DNA from: Mycosarcoma maydis
Taxonomy: Eukaryota > Basidiomycota > Ustilaginomycetes > Ustilaginales
Reading direction: 5' to 3'
NCBI RefSeq assembly: GCF_000328475.2
Contig: NC_026486.1
Coordinates: 124,001 to 188,000 of the forward strand
Length of the DNA: 64,000 nucleotides
Part shown: piece after piece, positions 51,286-62,120 of the stretch
How positions within the stretch are numbered: the stretch's first letter is position 1
Layout: every line of letters starts with the position of its first letter
The notes under the pieces: generated by a model
What the model saw: only the letters and a program-made list of their open reading frames with translations
Told to the model about the DNA's origin: nothing
The model's database searches: none
Translations under genes and position numbers: made by a program

Positions 51286-51862
51286 CGCGATGCTTCTGCA
51301 GTCCGCTATGAGAGGTTAAAGCCGAAATCAATCACGGTCGTGTCTATAAGGACTAGCGAATCAGGTTTGAGCCAGACTTATCTGAGCTGAGCTGCGCACA
51401 TCTGTGATCAAGATAAGATTCTTTCTGTGCCGCGACGTGGAACGGAGCGTCCGATGTTGTGAGACGACACGTTCGGCTTCCATCCGATTTTCTGGCCTTT
51501 GTCACATCCACGCGCTGTTTACTGCCTCGTAATGCCCGGTACAAAAGAGTGCAAGACTGCCATGCCGAAGAGACATTACGAGAGGTACTCTGAGCCGTTC
51601 GGGGTGTCCGACTCAGACCGCAAAACCACGAACGAGAAAAATTAGCCGTTATACTCGCCGAGCTGCAGTTCAGTTAAATCCGCATTTCTTCTTTCGGAGT
51701 CACACCTCACAGACTCGTGACTCGCGCTCGGACCGCGTAAGTGTCAACATCGGCTGAAGATAACTATAACTTTGGGCTCACCAACTTCTTGACTCCTGTC
51801 CCAGCACGAGGTCGTATCACAGACAGCAGCACCTCTCACGGCAACAACAGGCTCCCAACCCA
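51286..51862. other. Divergent intergenic region with possible extra exon
   Basis: These 577 bp lie between the unknown gene and the nitrilase. On the minus strand an open stretch at 51353-51576 might be an upstream exon of the unknown gene, but it lacks an in-frame ATG that I can find. The plus-strand part near 51700-51860 is the nitrilase leader. Confidence 0.35.
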
Positions 51863-52973
51863 ATGTCAGACACAAACGACGAGGTCGTTCTTTGCTGCGT
51901 CCAAGACAGCCCTGTCTCGTTCGACCTGGCCGCTTCGCTCGACAAGCTTACAAAGCTCGCACGCGAGGCAGCGAGCAAAGCTCGGGCAGCCGCATCTTCC
52001 TCTTCGACGCCCATTGTCGTACTCTTTCCCGAGGCGTTCCTGAGCGCTTACCCTCGAGGACTTGACTTTGGTGCCAAGATTGGACACCGTACCGCCGAGG
52101 GACGAAGCTGGTTCGCGCGATACCATGCCTCCTCTGTGCCAGTGTGTGATACGAACGGCCCAGAGATGACCGTGATCAGGAACGCAGCCATGGAAAATCG
52201 AATCACGCTCGTGGTTGGTGTGATTGAACGATGCGATCGACCTGAGACAGGTAAGAAGCGACACGAGTACGGAAGCAGTGTTGCTGGTGGAACGGGCAGC
52301 ATCTACTGCACTGCCCTGACGATTTCGGAAACGGGAGAGGTGCTGGCTTCTCACAGGAAGCTCATGCCAACCGGTACTGAACGATTGGTGTGGGGACAAG
52401 GCGATGGCGAAGGTGTCCGAATTGCAACTACTCGAGCTGGAGCGGTTGGCGCCGTCATCTGCTGGGAGGTAAGTGCTTCAGAGTTGCGACACTATGACGA
52501 AAAGATCGCTCCCTGACATCTCGTTTCCACACTTTCTAATATGCGTCTGAAACGGTTCACTACAGAACTACATGCCCTTGCTACGAACCGCAATGTACGA
52601 GCGTGGCGTTGAGATCTACTGTGCGCCTACCGCCGACAGTCGAACGACATGGACGTCAAGCATGCAGCACATAGCAATGGAGGGCCGCTGCTACGTCATC
52701 TCGTGCAACCAATTCAACACGCGCTCCGATTACCCAGAAGACTATCCGGCGCTCAACGACCTCAAGCCTGATGACATCGTGACACGAGGTGGTAGTGTCA
52801 TTGTCGGTCCTCTCGGCGAGATCCTTGCTGGGCCGCTGTTCGACGAGGCTGGTATTCTAGTGGCCAGGGTCAAAAAGAACGAGCTGGTGGAAGCCAAGAT
52901 GGACTTTGACGTTACAGGACACTATGCACGCAATGATGTTCTGCGCTTGCAATTCAACGACAAAAGCGGCTAG
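51863..52973 (+). CDS. Nitrilase-superfamily amidohydrolase
   Basis: A carbon-nitrogen hydrolase of the nitrilase branch, converting nitriles to acids and ammonia. Exons 51863-52468 and 52566-52973 (intron 97 nt, GTAAGT...TACAG) give 337 residues. The catalytic triad is visible: Glu about 57 (VVLFPEAFLSAYPRGLDFG), Lys about 166 (HRKLMPTGTERLVWGQGDG) and Cys about 200 (VGAVICWENYMPLLR, across the intron). PTGTERLVWGQGDG and the length point to true nitrilases rather than to Nit1/Nit2 omega-amidases. After the Cys come APTADSRTTWTSSMQHIAME, FVISCNQF-like YVISCNQFN, and GGSVIVGPLGEILAGP. The exact substrate, aliphatic or aromatic nitrile or cyanide-related, cannot be told from sequence. Confidence 0.92.
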
Positions 52974-54189
52974 AAACTGCCCGAAAGCGCCGAGCGTGAC
53001 AAGGCTCGGTTTGCAATACTCACGACTAACAAGAAGATGCACACCAAGGAACGCCAATCACGAATAAGTTGTAAATAGTTTGCTGGTCTTGATTATAGAA
53101 GTTGTGCATCTAGTTAACTTCAGTTAGTTGCCGCACTCTTCGCCTGGATTCATATCTGTGAAGATGCAACAAGCACGCAAATCATGTCGGAAGAGGTCAA
53201 TAGAAGGACGGCAGTCTTGCTTGCCATATGCCATGCCTTAGTAATGATCTAGTCTTGGCATGTCGAAGCTCGAAGCGCACTTGCAAGACTTGTGACTGTG
53301 AAATGAATTTCCGAGCCAGTAATCCGCGGAATTCGTCTCTCTGCTACTGTGATACTTACCGCACGTCCGTAACCGCGTGCCGTGTGCTCTTCATTCACAA
53401 TGTGATTGTCATGTTTGTCAAAAATGGAAAGCCGGCCAGATTAGGCACATTAGCATCTCAGCCCACCTGTCACCTACAGCATCTGTATGAACTCGCAAGC
53501 TGGACAACAACATTTACAGCTGCTCTGCACATTGACTCTGTTGGTTCCTGAAATCGTGAAAGCTATCGGCCAATTGAAAGAGGGACGATCAGAATCCGCA
53601 GCTCCTCGGGAGTCGGCTCTTCCGATGATTCGTTACGAAAGTGTCTAACGTGGTAATTATGCTGACACTAGAAACTTGGCGCGGGACATTGCATGAATCG
53701 TGAACTTGCACGAGTTCGGTCGTTTTAGCGTGTCAGACCAGAGGCAGTCAGATACTGTAACCTCTTGTTGAATCATGTTCTGTGGTCTGATGCACTTGGC
53801 GAGTTTGGTCTGCCTAGTTACTACTGTTACTCTGTAGACAACGCTTGATGCTACCATGAATCGGAACATCCGAATTCCGGCGCCAAGACTGGTATCAGTC
53901 GGCACATGGAATCGTGATCTCGTCAGCCTCTTGCGGCTTTTCAGATTGCCATGGACTTCAGTTTCTCCACAATTGCTCCGCTCTGAAGACTTTGAGCACG
54001 AGTCCCGATTGCTGCTCAGGGCTTGCTTGCAACCGCCATCCCTAAATACCGCATGGTGCTGTGTTGATCTTGTTTGTCCCTCTTAACAGCTGGGTTTCCC
54101 ACGAGTCCACGGATGGGCTGACACTCTGCTTTGTAAGCCTTGCGCACCATCCCGAGAGCACCGCAGTCATCGTCTTTGGCATCATCACA
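52974..54189. other. Intergenic region, no gene recognised
   Basis: 1.2 kb between tandem plus-strand genes. Only short open frames without family features are seen. The last 130 bp are an open upstream extension of the ABC transporter frame without an ATG. Confidence 0.45.
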
Positions 54190-57100
54190 ATGTCCGTCTT
54201 TCCTGGTCATGATCGTGACCCCGAAGCGACAGTCTCCTCAACACCACCTAGGGAGCAAATCAACAAGTCCACACCAGAAATGGCGACTGTCAGCAGAGAA
54301 GAGCACGACTCGACTTCGTCCCCGTCTCTTCATCATGTCGATTCGAGCCGCGGCGATAACGCAGCGCTTTCGTCTTTTACCATCATACGCAATCAATTCC
54401 TTGCCCTCTGCAAGAAGAACTGGATCGTGCTACGCTCCTACTGGTTGATCAATTTGTTGCGATGCTTGATCGTCCCGATCGCATACTATGTCTTTTTGGG
54501 CGAGGCAAAGAACTTCTTCAATACCACCAACGACCTCGGTCTTGGTCAACCCGTTGCGATCCGGTCTCTGTCCGAGAGTCTCAACGGCAAGCCATTCTAC
54601 TGGCTTGACTCGCGCACATCTGCAGCTGGATCTAGATTCTCGCCGCAGCAGATCATCGATGTTGTTCTTGACAGTTTACAACCACATCAACGATCGCTGG
54701 TCAGACAGGTCAGCGACGATGAAGAATTGGGCCTTGCCTGTCCGCAGGCGTTCAATGGCCTTAGCTCTTGCTTCGGCGCCATTTCTTTCACCAACATCAC
54801 TACACAGGGTAGCGTTACTTATACTCTGAGGCAAGATCCTGGCTTGAACCGGATCAAGGTCAGCTCAAACAGCGGTGATGCCGAAACCAGGACGTTTCCG
54901 ATGCAATTTGCGGTTGACTCTGCTATCTTGCAGCTCAATGGCGCTCCTTCCTCGTTCTACGCACAGCCACCTCTGGAACAGCCTTTCTCGCAGCAGACCA
55001 ATGCCGAACAATCCGAGAGCCAACGTAGAGGCTTCCTCGGCGGTGTCGACCAACTCACCGTGCTCGCCTTCTTCATTGGTATGCTCGGTGTCGTATGGCA
55101 CCTTTCCTCTTCCGTCAGCGAAGAGCGCGGCTCCGGCATGACCGCTTTGCTGACCACCATGGGCTGTGCACAGCTGCCTCGTCTCCTCAGCTGGCTCTGT
55201 GGCCCAGGTGCCGCCTACCTCCCCGCATGGTTCGTCATGGGAGGCTCGCTCTCCGCTACTTTGTGGACGACGAGCAACAAAGCGCTCTGCATCTTTGCTC
55301 ACGTTCTGCCTGGTCTAGCGATGGCAAGTTGGTCGCTCTTTGTCGCAACCTTTTTCGCTCGTGCAAACGTTTCAAGCATCATCACAACTGCCCTTGCCAT
55401 CCTGATGGCCATTGTAGCTCTCATCACAAAACACATTGGAGAAGGAGGTGGTATTGTGATCGGCTTGCTCTTTCCTTCGGCATCGTTCGTGTACGAATTT
55501 ATCGCCATTTCTGCATACGAGCACCAAGGCATGCCGGCTAAGGTTACCACATCACATGATGGCATCAACAGAGGTCCTTCAGTTCTAGGTCAAATCATTG
55601 TGCAGGTCGTTGGCATCTTTCTCTTCCCAGCCCTGACCATCTTGCTGGAGCGCAAATTGTTCTTTGCAGAGCCATTCTTTCAGTGGCTCTTCCGATCTCG
55701 CTCCTCTTTGTCTAAGTTTGACGACGCGAGCGGTCTGGAGAAAGCCAGATCCATCAGCGAAGCGACCCCAGCATTGATGATCAGGAACCTGACCAAAAAG
55801 TACGGTAAGAAGGAAAGCAGTCTCGCTGTCGACAATTTGGATCTCGAAGTGCCACGCGGCAGCATCACTTGTTTGCTTGGGTCTAACGGTTCCGGAAAGT
55901 CGACTACAATTGGCATCGTTGGTGGCACGGTCCGTAAAACCTCGGGCGAAATTTACATTGACGGTTTTGAACGCGGCGCCGCTCCGCCCGGTCTCGTTGG
56001 CGTCTGCCCCCAGAAGGATGTCCTCTTCAATCAGCTCAACTGTCTTCAGCATGTCGAGCTATTCCACGCTATCAAGCATCGTCGTGGTGCCAAGGATGAT
56101 GCTTCCGATCTGCTTACCCAGTGTGAGCTTTCGCACAAACTCGAGTCGAAACCTACGCAGCTCTCTGGTGGTCAAAAGCGACGTCTGCAGACTGCGGCTG
56201 CCTTGGTAGGCCAGTCAACGTTTCTCATGTTTGACGAAGCCACGTCTGGTCTGGATCCCTTATCCCGCCGTGCCATCTGGAAGATTCTGCTCAAAGAAAG
56301 GGGTAAGCGCTCGATTCTGCTGACGAGTCACTTTTTGGACGAGGCGGATCTGCTCGGCGATCACATAGTCATCTTGGCGGCTCCGGGCAAGAAGCTATGC
56401 CAAGGCACGCCGATCGAGCTCAAGACACGATTCGGTCAGGGAAGCACCATTCACGTGTCTCCCGCTGGATGCGGGCTGCTCCCGGTCCTCGAGGGCGTGT
56501 GTCCAGGCAGTAAGCAGATTGCAGCGAATGAGGCAGGCCAGGATTCTTTCCTGATTCCGTCGACCGAACAAACACATGTAGCTCGAGCGCTGGAGGCAAT
56601 CGAAGAGCGTAAAAGTGCGCTCGGAGTCGAAAGCTACGATGTGGCAGGCCCTTCTCTCGAAAGTGTCTTCCTCTCGCTCAACTCGGAACATGCTCGATCG
56701 AATGGCAAACAAGAAGAGGTCGACGAGATGGAAGGCAACGTCGGCCATCATCACAACGAGGCCGAGCTCTCGGACGGTGGCGTCGCAAGCGTATTTGCCC
56801 TCACGCTAGCACAGTTGGGCAAGCGCATGGTGCTCTACCGGCGCATCTTCCTTCCTGCCATCTTTGCGATCCTTGTTGCTGTCCTCGGCTCGATCGTGCC
56901 GCTGGCATTCTTCTCGGACCGAAATCCGTCCTGTAGTCGTGGCTTCAGGGATCGCGAGCTGTTCGATAGCGCAAACTTCTGGAATGGTGCGATGTTCTCT
57001 ACCGAGCTGCTATATGCTGCGCCTGAAGCTAATGCGCAAGTTGTATTTGGAAATGGTTTCAACCTCAGTGCTGTTGCGTTTGACCGCGTACCTCTGGACC

Positions 57101-59172
57101 AGTACAATGCGTCCATCACAAGAGCCTGGGACGCTAAGCAGCGGGTCGCTGGGGGTATTGCGTTGCCAGGCAACAATACCGGTGGAAGGAACCAATTTTC
57201 GTACATTGCAGACAACGGGGCGCTCATTCCGATCGCAGCGCTGAACCTTGTTAGCAACGCCGGACTTGCCAGCCTGCGTGGCACTAGCAGTGGTGGTACG
57301 GATGGCTCGCCCACCATCACGTCGCTCTACCGCCCGCTCAGCAACCTCTCACTAGGAAACGGTCTGGGCTCAGCACTCAAATGGACCGTGGTGTTCGGGT
57401 TGGTTCAGGCGGTATGGCCCGCCTTCGCCACTCTGTACCCATCTGCGGAGCGTAACAACCGCGTTAAGGCGATGGCGCTGACCAACGGGATGCGTGCCGT
57501 GCCTCTCTGGTTGGGTCACCTGGTCGCCGAGCTTCCCGTCATTGTTATCAGCACCGTGCCCGTGGCGGTTGTGTACACGTTTGCTTCGGATCAGTTTGCA
57601 GGCGAAGGTGTCTTCTGGGTGGTGTTGTTCCTGCATGGTGTATCTTCGACGCTGCAGAGCTTTGTGGTTTCGCTCTTGGCACCAAATCAGCTCGCAGCGT
57701 TTGCCATTGTTGCAGCGTGGAACGTGCTCGCGTTTCTGATCTACTTTGCTACCACTATGCTCACGGTAACGTACTACGTTGGGAATGGCTTGGCAGGAGC
57801 GTTAGATGCGGCGTACTACGTGGAAGCGATCCTTGCGCCAAGTGTCAGCATGACCAGAGCCGGGTTTGTGAGCGTCAACCTGTTCAACTTACTCTGCAAC
57901 GGTAGAGGCGGCGTTAAGAGCGGCGGCATCGCAGCGATCGATCTTCTAGGTGCACCGATCATCTACACGATCGTATGGGCGATTGTATGTTTTGCGATCC
58001 TGGTGGCGCACGATTCGGGGTACCCGCTCTTGCCGACTTGGCTCGGCTTGGTGCGCCACAAGCATTGCCGAGGCGCAGTGGGCGACGGCGCGGATGAAGA
58101 GGCGAAGGTGCAAGACGTTGGACAGGGTGTGCGCGAAGAAGCGATGCGACTCGACTCGGCGGATTGCGATGACGTGCTACAGGCGAAGCACCTCAACAAG
58201 TCGTACGGCAAGCTGCTTGCGGTCGACGATGTCTCGCTCGGCGTTCGCAGGGAAGAAACGGTGGCGTTGCTGGGTATCAATGGTGGTGGAAAGACGACCA
58301 CGCATGCGCTGATTCGTGGCGAACTTACACCGGATGCAGGCAGTGTTACGATTGCAGGTATTGGTGTGGCGCAGCAGCGTACGCTGGCACGATCTCACAT
58401 TGCCTCTGTGCCGCAATTCGATGGTCTCGATCCGTTACTGACGGTTGAGGAGCACCTGCGAACGTACGCACGGATCAAAGGTGTCCCCGCCACGCAGCGC
58501 AGAGAGAATGTCGGCGCTGTTATGCATCTGACCAATTTGACGCAGTACGCGGATCGTCGCGCTGGCGCATTGTCTGGTGGCAACATGCGCAAACTCTCGT
58601 TGGCGATCGCGTTGCTCGGCAACCCTTCGGTTCTACTGCTGGACGAACTCTCGTCGGGCGTCGATTCATGGACCAAGCGCGGATTGTGGCAGACGCTACG
58701 TCGAGCAGGCCGAGGGAGAGCGACGCTCATCACTTCACACAGCATGGAGGAGGCTGCAGCGCTGGCGTCGAGGGTGGCAATTCAGGCATCTCGCATCTTG
58801 GCGATCGATACGATTGCCAACCTGCGTAAGACGCATCCGAGCTACGAGCTGCAGCTCGACATTGCACAGCACTATCGAGGCTCGGCCGAGGCGTATGCGC
58901 GCATCGAACAGTTGGTGACCACGCTCTTCCCGAGAGCGAGCACGTCGGACGAGGCGAGTGCCAGGTTCGAGATCCCGTTGGATGCAGGCGATAGCGTAGC
59001 GGCGCTGTTTGCGAAACTGGAGCGTGCCAGAGTCGAGTGCGAGCAAGCCGGTGTAATAGGTTATCAGATCAGCCCGGTTTCGTTAGAGAGCTTGTTCTTG
59101 CACATTGTCAGGAAGGCTCAGTCAGACGCAGCTACGAACGAGATTGGTCGACATCAGAAATGTGCCCAGTAG
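54190..59172 (+). CDS. Full-size ABC transporter, ABCA type
   Basis: ABCA transporters move lipids across membranes. This one is a full-size protein of 1,660 residues in a single exon, from ATG 54190. Each half has an N-terminal membrane anchor, a large lumenal or extracellular loop, a cluster of membrane helices and a nucleotide-binding domain. NBD1: Walker A GSNGSGKST (about 564-572), signature LSGGQKRRL and Walker B FLMFDEATSGLD. NBD2: Walker A GINGGGKTT (about 1362-1370), Q-loop region SVPQFDGLDPLL, signature LSGGNMRKL and Walker B LLLDELSSGVD, then LITSHSMEEAAAL. Catalytic Glu and switch His are present in both halves, so both ATP sites look functional. ABCA proteins are absent from budding yeast but occur in many other fungi. 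The transported lipid is unknown. Confidence 0.93.
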   Translation: MSVFPGHDRDPEATVSSTPPREQINKSTPEMATVSREEHDSTSSPSLHHVDSSRGDNAALSSFTIIRNQFLALCKKNWIVLRSYWLINLLRCLIVPIAYYVFLGEAKNFFNTTNDLGLGQPVAIRSLSESLNGKPFYWLDSRTSAAGSRFSPQQIIDVVLDSLQPHQRSLVRQVSDDEELGLACPQAFNGLSSCFGAISFTNITTQGSVTYTLRQDPGLNRIKVSSNSGDAETRTFPMQFAVDSAILQLNGAPSSFYAQPPLEQPFSQQTNAEQSESQRRGFLGGVDQLTVLAFFIGMLGVVWHLSSSVSEERGSGMTALLTTMGCAQLPRLLSWLCGPGAAYLPAWFVMGGSLSATLWTTSNKALCIFAHVLPGLAMASWSLFVATFFARANVSSIITTALAILMAIVALITKHIGEGGGIVIGLLFPSASFVYEFIAISAYEHQGMPAKVTTSHDGINRGPSVLGQIIVQVVGIFLFPALTILLERKLFFAEPFFQWLFRSRSSLSKFDDASGLEKARSISEATPALMIRNLTKKYGKKESSLAVDNLDLEVPRGSITCLLGSNGSGKSTTIGIVGGTVRKTSGEIYIDGFERGAAPPGLVGVCPQKDVLFNQLNCLQHVELFHAIKHRRGAKDDASDLLTQCELSHKLESKPTQLSGGQKRRLQTAAALVGQSTFLMFDEATSGLDPLSRRAIWKILLKERGKRSILLTSHFLDEADLLGDHIVILAAPGKKLCQGTPIELKTRFGQGSTIHVSPAGCGLLPVLEGVCPGSKQIAANEAGQDSFLIPSTEQTHVARALEAIEERKSALGVESYDVAGPSLESVFLSLNSEHARSNGKQEEVDEMEGNVGHHHNEAELSDGGVASVFALTLAQLGKRMVLYRRIFLPAIFAILVAVLGSIVPLAFFSDRNPSCSRGFRDRELFDSANFWNGAMFSTELLYAAPEANAQVVFGNGFNLSAVAFDRVPLDQYNASITRAWDAKQRVAGGIALPGNNTGGRNQFSYIADNGALIPIAALNLVSNAGLASLRGTSSGGTDGSPTITSLYRPLSNLSLGNGLGSALKWTVVFGLVQAVWPAFATLYPSAERNNRVKAMALTNGMRAVPLWLGHLVAELPVIVISTVPVAVVYTFASDQFAGEGVFWVVLFLHGVSSTLQSFVVSLLAPNQLAAFAIVAAWNVLAFLIYFATTMLTVTYYVGNGLAGALDAAYYVEAILAPSVSMTRAGFVSVNLFNLLCNGRGGVKSGGIAAIDLLGAPIIYTIVWAIVCFAILVAHDSGYPLLPTWLGLVRHKHCRGAVGDGADEEAKVQDVGQGVREEAMRLDSADCDDVLQAKHLNKSYGKLLAVDDVSLGVRREETVALLGINGGGKTTTHALIRGELTPDAGSVTIAGIGVAQQRTLARSHIASVPQFDGLDPLLTVEEHLRTYARIKGVPATQRRENVGAVMHLTNLTQYADRRAGALSGGNMRKLSLAIALLGNPSVLLLDELSSGVDSWTKRGLWQTLRRAGRGRATLITSHSMEEAAALASRVAIQASRILAIDTIANLRKTHPSYELQLDIAQHYRGSAEAYARIEQLVTTLFPRASTSDEASARFEIPLDAGDSVAALFAKLERARVECEQAGVIGYQISPVSLESLFLHIVRKAQSDAATNEIGRHQKCAQ

Positions 59173-60017
59173 ACGGTCACCATATAGACAGTACATAGAG
59201 AGACAATATACAGACATTCGCGATTCGTGGTTATCATTGTCTCGATCTCGAGTCGATTTCGACGCCAACAGTCGCGAGTCTCGGAAAGTGTGCACTGCAC
59301 GTGTGACGGACGCATGGCGCGAGGCTTGATATCTGTGAATCGCCAATTGGTGTCAATTGTGTTGTTCACGATCGTAAAAGGTTGTAGCGGCTGGCTACGA
59401 GCGATATAGGTACGGAAACAATCACGAACCGTGACACTGGATAGAGTTGCACCCCGTTGGCGCAGGATTCGCAGATTGCTTGCACTGTATACCACAGCGT
59501 AGCGGCGTTTCTGTCTGACCACCACGCATCACGCATAGATATCTACACAATGTTGGGTCGTTTTAAGGAGACAGTCGCCGAGGCGCGTGCGCACGTCACA
59601 GCGTGTGCCAGGACGGACGGTATGGAGGGTTCAGAGCAAGTCGGACTCTCGTGTCGTTATCTAACTTAGCACGTGTACGGCGGTGAGGCGGCCACGTACA
59701 CTGCGAAAAGATAAGAAGTGGAAACGCAAATTCAACTCGCGAATCACGCGAATCACGACACGGCGGAACGGTGAAGCAAACACGTAAGCACCAAGCGTGA
59801 AGTGCATGAGATAAAGCGTCAACGTGCGCGCCAACTGTCAAGATAAACGTTACGAACGCGCGTGTGTTGCTTGTGCTCAACTGAGCGGTTGAAGTGATGA
59901 CTGTGCAAGCCGATTGCGAGGCTTTATTGACGATCTCGACGTCGTCGACGCAGATTTGGCTTGGGTTAGCTACGCTGCTTGTTGCAAGGTACATCGACGC
60001 AAGCACTCGGAACAAGC
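59173..60017. other. Intergenic region, no gene recognised
   Basis: 845 bp between tandem genes, with isolated motifs of the ATTCGTGATT family (near 59218 and 59740-59756). No coding potential is supported. Confidence 0.45.
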
Positions 60018-61685
60018 ATGCTAGCTGGGAGCGTGCACCTCGTAGTCATCCACCACGGACTCTGGGGCTCGCCTGCCAATACCGAGTATCTTGCCACCAC
60101 ACTCGCCAAGTACCATGGAGGACTCATCTCGCCACACTGCACATTGACGCCTCCAGAATGCGCGTCGACAATCTCAGCTCTGGCTTCAACGCATCCGAAT
60201 TCCACCAACCATATCCGCATGGTCGTTCTGAACAGCGAGGTGAACTCGGGCGATCACACGTACGACGGCATCGACTGGTGCGCAGAGCGGCTAATCAAGG
60301 ACGTCTATCGAGAAGTGGAGAGGATCGAGCAAGACGAAAATGCGAAGGTGGCCAAGTTGAGTTTGATAGGGTACAGTTTGGGTGGCTTGGTGATAAGGTA
60401 TGCTGCTGGAGTGATGTATTCGGATGGATTGTTTGCGGAGAGCAAGTGCAATACCGGGAAAAAGTTGATGTTTACATCGAGACCGGTGGCGGCTAGCATG
60501 AGTACGATTGCGACGCCGCACTTGGGCGTGACGCTGACCGGGTCTATGTTTAGCAAAGTCGCGGCTGCAGTGGGCAGATCGAATCTGGGTCGGACCGGAA
60601 AGCAGCTATATCTGGCCGATCGAGGATGGAAGGCTGATTCGCATCTATCTACGCAAGAGACGCCCAAACATGCGCACGCGCAGTCTGATGAGGACGAGGG
60701 ACTCTGTCTGATAGAAGCGCTCTCGGATCCACGCTTCAACTTTATCACGGCGATGCGCCTGTTTTCACGCATTGACGTCTACGCCAATGCCGTAGCCGAC
60801 CTGACGGTGAGCTACCGTACGGCTGCCTTCGAAGCGCACGATCCGTTCGTGCTTGCGGACCAAATTCACCTAGTCCGCGACCCTGACCACCCACCGCTCG
60901 TAGTGTCGTTCTCGATCACCAAGCCTTGCAACAAAACCACACCGTTCTGGAGCACACTGGCGGCCAAACTCTCACCGAACAACCTGCCATGGATGCTCAA
61001 CCCTCAACGCTTCCCGATTCGTTTCCCGCTCAACTACGTAGCACTGCTATGCTTGCCCGTGGTGCTGCCGGTGATGGTGGGGTTGGTGCTGCACAAGCTG
61101 CGCTCAGACAGCAGGGTGTCGAATAGGAGGGTGGAAGAGTTTGAGAGGTTGTGGGCGGTCGAGAACGCGGGTTTGTCTGGAAAGGATCCGGTGATTCAAG
61201 ACGATTCGCTAAATCGGAAGAACGGCAAGAAAGAAAAGAGCGTTAGCACTTTGGTCAAGCTCGACGCGGCAACACGGGGAGAGCTGGAGCGTAAGCGAGT
61301 CGCCAATTTGCTCGCCACCGTCGAGGCCGAGGTGGAAGAGACGTTTCGAGAGGTGGGAGAGGACTATGTGCGCACATCGGCTCCTATGGCGTCTCCCGCG
61401 CCCTCCGACAGTCGATACATAACCAAGACCAATGACGCCACCACGTTTGCACCGCGCTCCTCGTACGCGTCTTTGCCCGAACAACAACCCCTCCTACCCA
61501 CCCAGCACCGCATCCTCTCGAACCTCAACAACGCATCCCTCCTCCCACAAGTCAAGAAACACCTTGCGCATTTCCCAGACGTCTTGAACAGTCATGCCGT
61601 CATCATCGTCCGAACGCCCACCATGGATGCGCACAAGAAAGGCATGCAGCTCATCAAAGCATTTGTACAGCGCTTCGAGCTTTGA
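60018..61685 (+). CDS. DUF676 serine lipase/esterase (Rog1-like)
   Basis: A putative lipase of the DUF676 alpha/beta hydrolase family, which includes yeast Rog1, a monoacylglycerol lipase. It has 555 residues from the ATG at 60018 and no intron. The N-terminal core has HLVVIHHGLWGSPANTEYLA (oxyanion region) and the nucleophile elbow GYSLGGLVIRYA, with Ser about 120. SMSTIATPHLGV follows, as in relatives. A likely acid and base pair lies in the region near residues 250-310 (LFSRIDVYANAVADLTVSYR), but the exact His is not certain. A hydrophobic segment at about 336-357 (LNYVALLCLPVVLPVMVGLV) suggests membrane association. The C-terminal 190 residues are charged and poorly conserved, ending in a helical segment (MDAHKKGMQLIKAFVQRFEL). 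Confidence 0.88.
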   Translation: MLAGSVHLVVIHHGLWGSPANTEYLATTLAKYHGGLISPHCTLTPPECASTISALASTHPNSTNHIRMVVLNSEVNSGDHTYDGIDWCAERLIKDVYREVERIEQDENAKVAKLSLIGYSLGGLVIRYAAGVMYSDGLFAESKCNTGKKLMFTSRPVAASMSTIATPHLGVTLTGSMFSKVAAAVGRSNLGRTGKQLYLADRGWKADSHLSTQETPKHAHAQSDEDEGLCLIEALSDPRFNFITAMRLFSRIDVYANAVADLTVSYRTAAFEAHDPFVLADQIHLVRDPDHPPLVVSFSITKPCNKTTPFWSTLAAKLSPNNLPWMLNPQRFPIRFPLNYVALLCLPVVLPVMVGLVLHKLRSDSRVSNRRVEEFERLWAVENAGLSGKDPVIQDDSLNRKNGKKEKSVSTLVKLDAATRGELERKRVANLLATVEAEVEETFREVGEDYVRTSAPMASPAPSDSRYITKTNDATTFAPRSSYASLPEQQPLLPTQHRILSNLNNASLLPQVKKHLAHFPDVLNSHAVIIVRTPTMDAHKKGMQLIKAFVQRFEL

Positions 61686-62120
61686 GCCGTCTTCTTACCG
61701 TTGTTGCACCAAGTCGAGCAAATTCTCGCTTCACAGACGCACTTTCGTCTCTAGTTTTAATCGCCATTCACCATTCACAGTCATACACGATAGAGTTTGG
61801 TGTGTCACAGCCACGACGAAAGCACAAAGCTCGGTTCAAAGTGCAACTTAACAGAATCAAACGTGTCCCACGTCTTGCCACGTGCACGTCGCGAGAACGC
61901 TTTAATCGTGAATTCGGCTGAGCGCGATTGGCTTTAACGTTGACCAAGTTCCAACTCACGACTCGACGCTGCCAACGCAGCGGGCTCATGCTCGATCTTT
62001 TCCAATTTGGCACACGAATCAAGTTGAGAAAGGGATTAGAGTGTACAGCGAGCGACGAAAACGATGATAATGTTATAGAGTCTAGGCAATGCGATGGAGG
62101 AACAGAGTGGGATGTACAAG
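61686..62120. other. Convergent intergenic region
   Basis: 435 bp between two stop codons. No gene is seen. One AATCGTGAATTCGG copy lies near 61905. Confidence 0.45.
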
